A stretch of 64,000 nucleotides of DNA from G963422445 sp963422445 (lineage in GTDB: Bacteria; Pseudomonadota; Alphaproteobacteria; Thalassobaculales; Thalassobaculaceae), in the NCBI GenBank assembly GCA_963422445.2, contig OY729512.2, forward strand, positions 5,580,001 through 5,644,000, read 5' to 3'. The first letter of the stretch is position 1. Each line of letters starts with the position of its first letter. The notes beneath the pieces were generated by a model, which was given only the letters and a program-made list of their open reading frames with translations, was not told the origin of the DNA and did no database searches. Positions 17,108 to 25,323 of the stretch are shown piece by piece. Position numbers and translations under genes: made by a program.

Positions 17108-17674
17108 ATGGCGCCCGACACGTCCATCTTCGCCCTCGGGGCGGTCATCGTCCCGGACTTCGTCACCCCCGCGGAGGAGGCGCGCATCCTCCTTCGCATC
17201 AACGAGGCGCCCTGGCTCACCGAGCTTCGCCGCCGCGTGCAGCACTACGGCTACCGCTACGCGTACCGGGGCGGCGGCTCGCGCGAGCCCGCGCCGGCCT
17301 TCCCCCGCTGGGCCACCGCGATGGCCCAAAGGCTCCGGCCGCACTTCGGTGGCGCGCTCCCGGTGCAATGCATCGTGAACGAGTACCGCCCCGGCCAGGG
17401 CATCGGCATGCACGCCGACCACCGCGATTTCGATGGCGTGGTGGCCTCGCTCTCGCTCGGCGCCGACTGGCCGATGCGGTTCCGCCCGCGCGCGACCCGT
17501 CCGTACGCCGCCGGCGCCCTGCCCGGCGACGAGGTCGCGGTGCTCCCGCGCCGCTCGGTGCTGGTGCTCGCAGGTCATGCGCGCTGGACGTACATGCATG
17601 GCATCGACCGCGCCGATAGCGCGCGCGCGACCGCGACGCGCGTCTCCGCGACGTTCCGAACGCTGACAGCGTAG
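17108..17674 (+). CDS. AlkB-like 2-oxoglutarate/Fe(II) dioxygenase
   Basis: 188 aa. The iron ligands are visible as HAD (His102, Asp104, in GMHADHRDF) and the distal His164 in RWTYMHGID, followed by arginines near residue 181 in VSATFRTL that would bind 2-oxoglutarate. VNEYRPGQGIGMHAD matches the AlkB substrate/cofactor region. AlkB homologues oxidatively remove alkyl adducts from nucleic-acid bases. AGGAGAGAGAGC precedes the ATG. On a mobile element it could protect incoming single-stranded DNA; that is inference. Confidence 0.85.
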   Translation: MAPDTSIFALGAVIVPDFVTPAEEARILLRINEAPWLTELRRRVQHYGYRYAYRGGGSREPAPAFPRWATAMAQRLRPHFGGALPVQCIVNEYRPGQGIGMHADHRDFDGVVASLSLGADWPMRFRPRATRPYAAGALPGDEVAVLPRRSVLVLAGHARWTYMHGIDRADSARATATRVSATFRTLTA

Positions 17675-17760
17675 CCCCGGTGCAGGAGGCGCGCTGCGAG
17701 AGGGTGAACGGGGCTCGCGTCGAGGGAGTCCCGCCCCCCACCGTGCAAGGAGACCGAGAC

Positions 17761-18095
17761 ATGAGCGAATTCCCGAATCGCCCCGTCTGCGCGAGCGCCA
17801 ATGCCGAGCACCCGGCGCCTGACGGGCCGTTTCGCCTCAACGAGTACCTCACGAACCGCGCCTGCGGCGGGCTGGAGGAAGGCGGGTGGTGGTACGACAC
17901 CGCCCGCTTCGTCGCCTGCCACGGCGCCTTCGGCACCGTGGACGAGGCGACGGCGGCGCGCGCCGCGAAAACGAACTGGCTCGCCGACCGCCCCTTCACC
18001 CGACCGCCTCGGTGCTCTGCACCGGATGGCCGGTGCTTCGCATCGAGCCGCACGCCGGCGCGGACTTCCCCGCGACGCGGCCGCACTACGAGTGA
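17761..18095 (+). pseudogene. Small hypothetical protein, frameshifted
   Basis: The ATG at 17761 follows AAGGAGACCGAGAC. The first frame gives a plausible protein (RLNEYLTNRACGGLEEGGWW, GTVDEATAARAAKTNWLADR) up to about 17998. A coherent C-terminus, SVLCTGWPVLRIEPHAGADF, then continues in a different frame to a stop at 18093-18095. A single-base loss around 17996-18006 explains both. Whether it is decay or a sequencing error cannot be told from the sequence. Intact, it would be about 111 aa. The family is not recognised. Confidence 0.5.
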
Positions 18096-18108
18096 AGGCA
18101 GACCCGAC

Positions 18109-18140
18109 GGGGGCGACGCATGCGCGTCGCCCCCTTTGTC
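18109..18140 (+). terminator. Strong intrinsic terminator
   Basis: Perfect 11-bp arms GGGGGCGACGC and GCGTCGCCCCC around the loop ATGC, followed by TTTGT. It lies 14 nt after the stop at 18095. Confidence 0.7.
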
Positions 18141-18316
18141 GTGCTGCCGTCCCCGAGTCCGTCCCCGTTCGGGCCTCGCGCCCGCGCGTCGCGCGTCGCG
18201 CTCGCCCTCCGGCGCCGGCAGGAGGCGGAGGCCCGGCCGGTATCGGGGCGTCCCGTCCGAGGCCAGAGGAGTCCCGTCATGCCGCAGTCCCGCATCTCGC
18301 CCACCGGAGCCGCGCC

Positions 18317-19336
18317 GTGAACGCGGCCGCCATCGCCGCCGCGCTCAGCCTTCGCGCCGAGGTCGTGTGCCGGCAGTACCTGCCGCACGGCCGGCGCCAG
18401 GGCCGCTACTGGGTCGCGGGCGACCTCGACGGCGCCCGCGGGCGCTCGCTCTACGTCCGCCTCCGCGGCCCCGGCACACCGGGGAAATGGACCGATGCGG
18501 CCGAAGGCACCCATGGCGACCTCCTCGACCTCATCCGCCACCGCGTCAACGCGCCGACGCTTCGCGCGGCGCTCGACGAGGCCCGCGCCTTCCTCGCCCT
18601 GCCGGCTGCGCCGGCCACGGGCGAGGAAGGCGCGGGCGATTCCTACGACGCGACGCAAGCCGCGCGCCGTCTCTGGGCGCGTTGCCGCGCCATCGACGGC
18701 ACCCACGCGGAATCGTATCTCCACGCGCGGGGTCTCGCGCGCTGCCGCTTCGCGGCGCTGCGCTTCCACCCCGAGCTTCGCTACCGCGAAGACTCGTCCG
18801 TCCGACGGCTGCCGGCGCTGGTCGCCGCCGTGACCGGCGACGACGGCGCCGTCACCGGCGTACAGCGCACCTGGCTCGACCCCCGCTCGCCCGCCAAGGC
18901 GGGCGTCGCGTCGCCTCGCAAGGCGCTCGGGCGCGTCTACGGACGCGCCGTGCGCTTCGGCCGCCTCGCCGACGGCGCTTCGCTTCTCGTCGGCGAGGGC
19001 ATCGAGACCGTGCTCTCGCTGGTGACCGCGGTGCCGGAGATCACCGCCGCCGCCGCGCTCTCCGCCGGAAGCCTCGGCGCGTTCGCGCCTCTGCCTGGGC
19101 TGACGCGGCTCCTCATCGCGCGCGACAACGACATCGAGGGCGAGCGGGCGGCGATGCGCCTCGCCCGGCGCTGCGCGCGGGCTCGCCTCGCCGCCCTGTG
19201 TCTCGTGCCCGAAGGCGACGACTTCAACGACGACCTCGTCGCACTCGGTCGCGACGCGCTCGCCGCGCGTCTCTCGCCGCTGCTCCGCGTTCCGCTCCGC
19301 ACCGGCTCCCGGGAGTGGGAGTGTGCGCTTGGCTGA
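18317..19336 (+). CDS. Toprim-domain primase-like protein
   Basis: 339 aa. The C-terminal half holds a Toprim domain: LLVGEGIETVLSLV (VGEGIET at 225-231) and, about 40 residues on, LIARDNDIEGERAA (acidic DND). The N-terminal half resembles the DUF7146 region of plasmid/phage Toprim proteins (YVRLRGPGTPGKWTDAAEGT, GDLLDLIR). Such proteins are thought to be primases or related DNA-metabolism factors. The start is taken as the GTG at 18317, which overlaps the TGA of a 13-codon open frame (18279-18320) that has its own AGAGGAG site, so coupling is likely. No better ATG exists in frame. Confidence 0.75.
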   Translation: MNAAAIAAALSLRAEVVCRQYLPHGRRQGRYWVAGDLDGARGRSLYVRLRGPGTPGKWTDAAEGTHGDLLDLIRHRVNAPTLRAALDEARAFLALPAAPATGEEGAGDSYDATQAARRLWARCRAIDGTHAESYLHARGLARCRFAALRFHPELRYREDSSVRRLPALVAAVTGDDGAVTGVQRTWLDPRSPAKAGVASPRKALGRVYGRAVRFGRLADGASLLVGEGIETVLSLVTAVPEITAAAALSAGSLGAFAPLPGLTRLLIARDNDIEGERAAMRLARRCARARLAALCLVPEGDDFNDDLVALGRDALAARLSPLLRVPLRTGSREWECALG

Positions 19337-19364
19337 GCGCGAGAGCAGTGAAGGGAGAGGGAGC

Positions 19365-20163
19365 ATGCCCCGCATCGTCAATCTGAAGCACGAGCCCGGC
19401 GCCGTCGCGCGCGGCGCGGTGCGCATCGACCGCCGCACCCGCTGGGGCAACCCGTTTGTCGTGGGAAAAGACGGAACAAGGGACGAGGTGATTGCGCGCT
19501 ACCGCGTCGAGCTCTGGCGCCGGATCCGCTCGGGCGCAATCGCCCTCGCGGATCTCGCCGCCATCGACGGGTGCGTCTATGCGTGCTGGTGCCATCCGAA
19601 GCCGTGTCACGGCACGGTGCTCGCCCGCGCGGCGGCCTGGGCCGCCGCCGAGCTTCGCGCCCGTGCCGCTTGCGACCAGCCCATTCTGTTCCGGTCGCGC
19701 TGCCCCCCAGTGGGGGTGGCTCTCGAACTTCGCCGCCGCCGGCTTCGCCGGACCCGGCGGCGCGCTCTGGCCGAGCGTCGAGCACTGGTACCAGGCCGGC
19801 AAGGCCGCCGACCCGGCGGCGGCCGAGCGCATCCGCCGCGCAGCGACGGCGCGCGAGGCGCAACGCCTCGGGCGCGCCGTGCGCTGCCGCGACGACTGGG
19901 ACGACGCGAAGCTCGCGCGCAGGGCCGCAGGGCTGCTGCTCCGCTTCGCTCCGCAGCGCCCCGACACCGCGCGGCTGCTCGCCACCGGCGAGCGCGCGCT
20001 CCGCCACACCACGCCCTGCGGCGCGCACGGCGACCCCTTCCGGGGCGTCGGCCGCGACGGCGGCGGCGCCAACCGGCTCGGACGGATGCTGGAGGGCATC
20101 CGCGCCGCGCGTCGCGACGGCACGGCGCTCGATTCCGCCGCGCTCGCCGGGCGCGTGCGCTGA
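19365..20163 (+). pseudogene. DUF4326-NADAR protein split by a frameshift
   Basis: The ATG at 19365 (GGGAG upstream) opens a DUF4326 domain with RTRWGNPFVVG and YACWCHPKPCHGTVLA, continuing to DQPILFRSR. A NADAR domain then appears in another frame: PQWGWLSNFAAAGF, LWPSVEHWYQAGKAAD and GRDGGGANRLGRML, ending at 20163. The switch falls at the C6 run at 19703-19708. NADAR proteins hydrolyse N-glycosidic bonds and some reverse ADP-ribosylation of guanine in DNA. Restored by one base, this would be a fused protein of about 265 aa. It may be an assembly indel in the homopolymer. Confidence 0.7.
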
Positions 20164-20244
20164 CCGCGTCCCGCTTGCGCTTCGCGGGAGGAAGAGGAGA
20201 GCGGGAGGGTGGGCAAGCCCACATGGAGACAGGAGGGAGAGTCC

Positions 20245-20709
20245 ATGAACGCCGCCGCGAACCCGAGCACGATCCGGATGGCACCCCGCTACGTCATCCG
20301 CACCATCGACGAGGACTGGATTGACCTCTTCGACCCGCCGGCGCGCATCGACGACAAGCGCGCCGCCTGGGACGAGGCCCGGCGCAGGGTCCGCGAACAC
20401 CCCGAGCTCAAGACCGTCGTGCTCGACCGCCACACCGGCGCCACGCTCTGGCAGAGCGACCCCGACATCCCGCTGCGCTACGAGGTCCTCGCGGTCGACG
20501 CCACGGTGTTCTACGCCCTCGCGACGGACCTGTCGGTTTCCGGTGACGTGCTCTCCGCGCACAAGGACAAGGACGACGCCTGGACCGCGTTCTACGAGGC
20601 CGTCAAGGAACCGGTGGGCGACGACATCATCGTGCTGCGCGACACCGTCCCCGCGCAGAGCGTCATCGCGTCCTCCGACGAGGACCGCTACAGCACCGAT
20701 GCGGCGTGA
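20245..20709 (+). CDS. Plasmid-type hypothetical protein, 154 aa
   Basis: The ATG at 20245 follows AGGAGGGAGAGTCC, a very strong site; the open frame begins 12 codons earlier without one. It is a soluble, acidic protein: IRTIDEDWIDLFDPPARIDD, then DEARRRVREHPELKTVVLDR and EVLAVDATVFYALATDL. No known catalytic motif or family. Its position between the NADAR-type and DUF2493 genes is typical of the accessory backbone. Function unknown. Confidence 0.6.
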   Translation: MNAAANPSTIRMAPRYVIRTIDEDWIDLFDPPARIDDKRAAWDEARRRVREHPELKTVVLDRHTGATLWQSDPDIPLRYEVLAVDATVFYALATDLSVSGDVLSAHKDKDDAWTAFYEAVKEPVGDDIIVLRDTVPAQSVIASSDEDRYSTDAA

Positions 20710-20772
20710 GGCGGTGGCTTCCCTTCTTCATCCGATGCTCGGCGGGCGGTGCAGCCATGCAAGGGAAAGGAT

Positions 20773-20883
20773 TGGGCGCGTCGCTTCGCGACCGGGCTAC
20801 CCTGCCGAGCCCGCTGCGCGGTCTCGGCCCTTCGGGCGGGTATCCCTCGCGCCTCCGCTCCCTTCGGTCGCTGCGCGCTCCGC
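20773..20883 (+). repeat. 111-bp direct repeat, copy 1
   Basis: Identical to 22220-22330 except for one base (CTGCGCGGTCTC here, CTGCGCAGTCTC there). The repeat is GC-rich and contains internal imperfect palindromes such as GGGCGCGTCGCTTCGCGACC. The two copies flank the DUF2493 gene at a distance of 1447 bp. Confidence 0.9.
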
Positions 20884-20984
20884 TTGCCAAGAGCGGCGTT
20901 GGGGGAATGGGCACTCCTCCCGACGTAGGCCCCGGCGGTCACGGGCCACAAGGCTCTTCACTTCAGCGATCGAAGGAGATCACC

Positions 20985-21902
20985 ATGTTCGATATCGACA
21001 ACTCTCAGTCCCAGTCAGTCACCGCTACCGTTTGCGAGAACGCGCAGCTCTTCGGCGCCACGCCCGAGCGCGACGAGTTCGACCCCAGGGAGGTCTGGGA
21101 CGAAGACGACGCGCTCGACGCCGTGAGCGAAGCGTTCCGCATCATCGCAGAAGGCGTCGGACCCGACGGCTTCCAGCTCGCAGACGAGCGCGAGAGCCTG
21201 CTCTGGGGCTTCGTCAACACCTTCGACGCCCAGGTGCGGCGCCTCGACCGCAGCGTCGACCGGCTCAGCCCCGAGCTCCGCGACCTCCAGCGCGAGCAGG
21301 ACGGAACGGAAATCAAGTCCCGCAAGCTGGAACTCGTCACCGACCGCGCGCAGAACCTCGGCGACCGGCGCGATGCGTTCGAGAAGATGCGCGACGCAGC
21401 CGCCGACGCCTACCGCGCCGAGACCGGCGACACCTGGCGCCCGCGACGCGGCAGCAACGTCTCGCAGACCGGCAAGCTCACCTCGGCCGCCATCGACGCG
21501 CGCGACTTCATGCGGGCGAGGAAGGACCGCGAGACCCGGGCGCACCTGCCCGAGGGAACGCTCGTCGCCATCGCGGGCGGCAAGCACGTCTCGGACGCCG
21601 GCGCCGTCATCGCGCGCCTCGACAAGGCGAAGGCGAAGTACGCGGACATCATCCTCGTGCACGGCGGCGGCCCCGGCGTCGAGCGCATCGCCGCGCAGTG
21701 GGCCGAGCGCAACGGCGTCCACCAGGTGGTGTGCAAGCCCGACTGGAACGCACACGGACGGGCCGCACCGTTCCGGCGCAACGACGCGCTGCTGAACCTC
21801 CTGCCGAAGGGCGTCATCGCCTTCCCCGGCTCCGGCATCACCGACAACCTCGTCGACAAGGCCGTCGCGCTCGGCATCCCGGTCCAGCGCGTCGCCGCCT
21901 GA
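20985..21902 (+). CDS. DUF2493 (SLOG-type) protein
   Basis: 305 aa. The C-terminal ~115 residues are a DUF2493/SLOG domain: LVAIAGGKHVSDAGAVIARL, DIILVHGGGPGVERIAAQWA and GVIAFPGSGITDNLVDKA, a Rossmann-like nucleotide-binding fold. The N-terminal ~180 residues are acidic and helical (DEDDALDAVSEAFRIIAEG). The ATG at 20985 follows GAAGGAGATCACC. This two-part architecture is common on alphaproteobacterial plasmids; the ligand is unknown. The gene sits between the two copies of the 111-bp repeat. Confidence 0.8.
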   Translation: MFDIDNSQSQSVTATVCENAQLFGATPERDEFDPREVWDEDDALDAVSEAFRIIAEGVGPDGFQLADERESLLWGFVNTFDAQVRRLDRSVDRLSPELRDLQREQDGTEIKSRKLELVTDRAQNLGDRRDAFEKMRDAAADAYRAETGDTWRPRRGSNVSQTGKLTSAAIDARDFMRARKDRETRAHLPEGTLVAIAGGKHVSDAGAVIARLDKAKAKYADIILVHGGGPGVERIAAQWAERNGVHQVVCKPDWNAHGRAAPFRRNDALLNLLPKGVIAFPGSGITDNLVDKAVALGIPVQRVAA

Positions 21903-21917
21903 GCCGCATCGCCACCA

Positions 21918-21957
21918 CGGGCCGCGTCGCCACTCCGGCGGCGCGGTCCCCCTTTTT
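21918..21957 (+). terminator. Intrinsic terminator after the DUF2493 gene
   Basis: An imperfect GC stem, GGGCCGCGTCGCC pairing with GGCGGCGCGGTCCC across ACTCC, is followed by CCTTTTT ending at 21957. Confidence 0.55.
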
Positions 21958-23141
21958 GGTCGGACACCGCGACCGCCACCCGCCTTCGCTTCGCGCGTCG
22001 CCTGCGGCGCCGCGCTCCGCGGCGGCTCCGCCGCTCCTTCCCCGCAGACCGCTCGCCAGACGACGATGATGTTCCCCCGCATCGTGCCGGTGTCGCCGAC
22101 TCCGATGCCAGCGCTGCGGTCGATGGTGACGAGGATGCTGCTGCCGGCGGTGTTGCCGGTGCTGGTCATTCCGCTGGCGCCGAAGATGCTGACCGGTGTG
22201 CCGGACGGTAAGGTGAATCTGGGCGCGTCGCTTCGCGACCGGGCTACCCTGCCGAGCCCGCTGCGCAGTCTCGGCCCTTCGGGCGGGTATCCCTCGCGCC
22301 TCCGCTCCCTTCGGTCGCTGCGCGCTCCGCGTGCCCGGCGGCTCGCTGCGCTCCCCGCCGTTGCCGGTCCGCCACCGTCGTCGCCATCATCGACGGCATC
22401 GGTCGCTCGACCGCCGTATGCTCCTCGCGACGGCGCTGCGCGCCGTGCTCGTCGCAGTGCTCGCCTCGCTCGCTCTGGCCGGCTGCGGGCATCCCCTCGG
22501 GACCGTCGCGGCAGCACTCCGTGCGTCGCCGGTGCCCGCTTCGCCGCGCACCGCGCACCGCACTACGCCGTGCAGTCGTGTCCGCACCAGTGTGGACACT
22601 TCCACCCGAGCCTCCGGCAGCGTGCTGCGCACGACTGCCTGCGGCTCCAGCCGCACCGCCGCCCGCTCACGCGCCGCGGCGGCTCCCCTCCGCCGGGTTC
22701 CCCGGCGTCGATTCCCCAAACATCAATGCTGCCGATTCGGCCGTCCCGACCGCCGGGGCGGCCTTGGTTCTCACACCACACTCACCTGAAGGTGAAGGGG
22801 GCCAAGCGCGCGCTTGTCCTGCATTCTCTTGCGTTTTCTACGACTTGTGACGACACGGCGTTGTTGGGCCGAGTGAGTGCTCCCGCGACCACACCTGAAA
22901 CACGATCCGTGTTCGGCCAGTCGATTCAGGGACTTGCCGGGCGGCCGGCTCAGCCTTCCCGCTGATTCTCCGAGGCTTGCAAATTGCCTCGACCCTGCAA
23001 AGCACTCAAAATGAGTGTGCGCGGGGCTGCGCCCTCCGTTGACGGCACTCAGACCGATTGCTTGGCCGACGCCTTCTCCGGGGCCAGAGTCGCCGCCTCC
23101 GGATAGCCCGATCGATGCCCGGCGCACCGTGTGAATCGAAG
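21958..23141. other. Long region without a confident gene
   Basis: About 1.2 kb. It contains copy 2 of the 111-bp repeat, a possible minus-strand coding remnant (22055-22219), and a plus-strand open frame at 22418-22789 whose first residues look like a lipoprotein signal (LASLALAGC) but whose remainder is basic low-complexity sequence. From about 22780 the DNA becomes more AT-rich with no coding signal. It marks the boundary between backbone and defence cargo. Confidence 0.6.
22220..22330 (+). repeat. 111-bp direct repeat, copy 2
   Basis: 110 of 111 bases match 20773-20883. It abruptly truncates the minus-strand open fragment at 22055-22219, suggesting insertion or recombination here. Confidence 0.9.
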
Positions 23142-23166
23142 CGATCGCCATACGGTTCGGCGATCG
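23142..23166. promoter_or_regulatory. Inverted-repeat operator before the RHH gene
   Basis: Perfect 8-bp arms CGATCGCC (23142-23149) and GGCGATCG (23159-23166) with a 9-nt spacer, 28 bp before the start of the ribbon-helix-helix-like gene. A likely autoregulatory site. Confidence 0.5.
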
Positions 23167-23194
23167 AAATCGGGAGAACGGCAGGGGCGGACCC

Positions 23195-23545
23195 ATGGCA
23201 CAGACGCTGACGAAGAACATCCGGGTCACGCTGGAGCAGTGGGACCGCATCGAAAAGATCGCCAAAGATCGAGATATTTCGGCGAACCGGCTCGTGGTCG
23301 AGCTCGTCATGGAGGCCCTCGACCGGCGCGAATGGCCGCGCACCGAGCTCGATATCCAGGTTGCGAAGGCCGCGCTGTTTGCCGCCCAGGTCCTCCGGCG
23401 CGATCTCATCGCGGCTGGACGCAAGGATGAGGTCGAGGAAATTCTGAAGTTCGTTTCGACATTGGTGCCCGAGTCCACCATCAACCCATCGCCGTCCCCG
23501 GACGCGGCGGCGTCAGGATCCAGCCCGAAACAAGGGTCCGAGTAG
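23195..23545 (+). CDS. Ribbon-helix-helix/CopG-like regulator
   Basis: 116 aa. The N-terminus has the RHH pattern: a basic beta strand (TKNIRVTLEQWDRIEKIA) and two helices (ISANRLVVELVMEALDRRE). The C-terminal half is helical (AKAALFAAQVLRRDLIAAG) and ends in a proline/serine-rich tail. Similar small proteins occur next to relaxase or integration regions of alphaproteobacterial elements. The start ATG has AGGGGCGG upstream. A perfect inverted repeat lies just before the gene, consistent with DNA binding and autoregulation. It may regulate the element or the adjacent defence operon. Confidence 0.7.
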   Translation: MAQTLTKNIRVTLEQWDRIEKIAKDRDISANRLVVELVMEALDRREWPRTELDIQVAKAALFAAQVLRRDLIAAGRKDEVEEILKFVSTLVPESTINPSPSPDAAASGSSPKQGSE

Positions 23546-23702
23546 GCGGAACGACTCGTCCCGGGGTTCCGGCGCGATGGCACGACGCACGCGACGCGTC
23601 TTCCGTATCCCTCCGTGCGGGCTCGGAATTGATTGTGTCCGGCGTTGCATTTCGATAGTCTTGCCACTAGATTTCTGACAGATTGAGCATGGAGATACGA
23701 TC

Positions 23703-24299
23703 ATGCGCGGCCTTTCCCGTCGCATCATAGAGCATGCCGAGGCCCTGCCGGAGGCCACGCCGCTGTGTCCGGCCGCCCTGCTGCACCTCGGCAACCGGGC
23801 GGCCGTCGACCAGGCGTTGTCGCGCCTCGCGCGCTCGGACCACCTCATGCGGATCTGCCAGGGCGTCTACATGCGCCCGATCGAGACCCGCTTCGGCGTT
23901 CGGGCGCCCGGGGTCGCCAAGGCGATCGCCGCGCTGTCGCGGATGTGGGGCGAAACGATCGTGCCGTGCGGCGGCGCCGCGGCCAATTGCCTGCGCCTCA
24001 CCGCGCAGAATCCGGTCCGTGCGGTCTACCTCACCTCCGGTCCCAACCGCCGGCTGCACTTCGGCTCGTCCACCGTCGAGCTGCGTCACGCCCCGCGCTG
24101 GCAGCTGGCGGCACCGCACCGAAAGGCGGGCGACGTCATCCGAGCCCTGACATGGCTCGGTCCCGAAGAGGTCGAGGATGGCCTCGAAGCGGTTCTGCCG
24201 ACGCTCTCGGAGGCCGATCGGGAAGAGCTCGCGGCGGCGCGGGCCATCATGCCGATCTGGATGGCGGAGCCCCTGAGCGCGCGCCTTGCGCATGGCTGA
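23703..24299 (+). CDS. AbiEi-type antitoxin (DUF6088-like)
   Basis: 198 aa. A winged-helix N-terminus (AALLHLGNRAAVDQALSRLA, HLMRICQGVYMRP) is typical of the AbiEi/DUF6088 family that represses its own operon and antagonises a nucleotidyltransferase toxin. It ends with PIWMAEPLSARLAHG and overlaps the toxin start by 8 nt, implying translational coupling. GGAGA precedes the ATG. It is the first gene of a tightly packed operon that continues into the helicase and methyltransferase genes, so it could regulate or guard the whole system. Confidence 0.75.
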   Translation: MRGLSRRIIEHAEALPEATPLCPAALLHLGNRAAVDQALSRLARSDHLMRICQGVYMRPIETRFGVRAPGVAKAIAALSRMWGETIVPCGGAAANCLRLTAQNPVRAVYLTSGPNRRLHFGSSTVELRHAPRWQLAAPHRKAGDVIRALTWLGPEEVEDGLEAVLPTLSEADREELAAARAIMPIWMAEPLSARLAHG

Positions 24300-25323
24300 G
24301 CGGGGATTCCAGAACCTCTCGCCCGACGACAGGCGCGACGCCCTCGAGGTGGCGGAACGAAGCGGCGGCCACAAGGCGCATCTTCTGGAAAAGGACGTCT
24401 GGGTCGTCGCGACCCTTGGCGTCCTTTTCGACGCGCCGTTCGCCGAACACCTGACCTTCAAGGGCGGCACGTCGCTGTCGAAGGTGTGGCGCGCGATCCG
24501 CCGTTTCTCGGAAGATGTCGACGTCACCTACGACATCCGCGCCTTCGCGTCGGACCTGGTGGCCGGCGCTGGTGACGAAGCGCTTCCGCCGACGCGCAGC
24601 CAGGAGAAGCGCTGGACGCGAGCCATCCGTGCCCGTCTCGCACAATGGGTCTGGGACGAGGCCTGCCCCATTGTTGAAGAAGGCCTCTCCGATGCCGGAT
24701 TCGTGACGAGGTGCGGAGTGGCAGCGGAGCGTCTCTACGTCGCGTACGAACCGTTGTTCGGGACAAGCGGTTTTGTTGCCCCGGAAGTCATCGTCGAGTT
24801 CGGCGCCCGATCGACGGGCGAGCCTCACGCAAATCGGCCCGTTGTGTGCGACGCGGCCGCCTATCTTCCCGGTCTCGCGTTTCCCGAAGCGCGCCCCACC
24901 GTCATGCTGGCGGAACGGACCTTCTGGGAAAAAGCGACCGCCATCCATGTCTTCTGCCGCCAGGAGCGGCGCCGGGGCGAGCGTCTGTCTCGGCACTGGC
25001 ACGATCTCGCACGCCTCGACGAGGCGGGCATTGCCGATAACGCCTTGGCCGATCGCGCGCTCGCGCTTTCGGTTGCCCGCCACAAAGCGATGTTCTTCAC
25101 CGAGAACGACGCCTGCGGCGAGCGGATCGACTATGAAGCGGCGGTTTCGGGGCACCTTCAGCTCGTTCCCTCCGGCGCCGCCCACGCCGTGCTCGCGGAC
25201 GACTACGCGAGAATGCTGGCGGACGGCATGCTGCTCGACGAGAGCGAGTCGTTCGATGCGCTGATGGAGCGATGCGCGCAGATCGAGGCCCAAGCGAACG
25301 CTCCGCGGTTGGAGGGCATCTGA
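24292..25323 (+). CDS. AbiEii/AbiGii-family nucleotidyltransferase toxin
   Basis: 343 aa. Nucleotidyltransferase signature FKGGTSLSKVW (GGTS at 58-61) followed by RFSEDVDVTYD (Asp75 and Asp77). LLEKDVWV near residue 32 is the conserved family N-terminus. The C-terminal helical region carries ERTFWEKATAIHVF, another AbiEii hallmark. Homologues act as toxins of abortive-infection AbiE systems, some by adding nucleotides to tRNA. The stop overlaps the next ATG by one base, so expression is coupled to the helicase. Length is normal for the family and all motifs are intact. Confidence 0.8.
   Translation: MAERGFQNLSPDDRRDALEVAERSGGHKAHLLEKDVWVVATLGVLFDAPFAEHLTFKGGTSLSKVWRAIRRFSEDVDVTYDIRAFASDLVAGAGDEALPPTRSQEKRWTRAIRARLAQWVWDEACPIVEEGLSDAGFVTRCGVAAERLYVAYEPLFGTSGFVAPEVIVEFGARSTGEPHANRPVVCDAAAYLPGLAFPEARPTVMLAERTFWEKATAIHVFCRQERRRGERLSRHWHDLARLDEAGIADNALADRALALSVARHKAMFFTENDACGERIDYEAAVSGHLQLVPSGAAHAVLADDYARMLADGMLLDESESFDALMERCAQIEAQANAPRLEGI

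Noticed and set aside
20773..22330. 111-bp repeats as attL/attR of an integrated element
   Set aside because: Only one gene lies between them, with no integrase and no tRNA.
22066..22965. 299-codon plus-strand open frame
   Set aside because: Runs through the 111-bp repeat and low-complexity DNA without motifs or a ribosome site.
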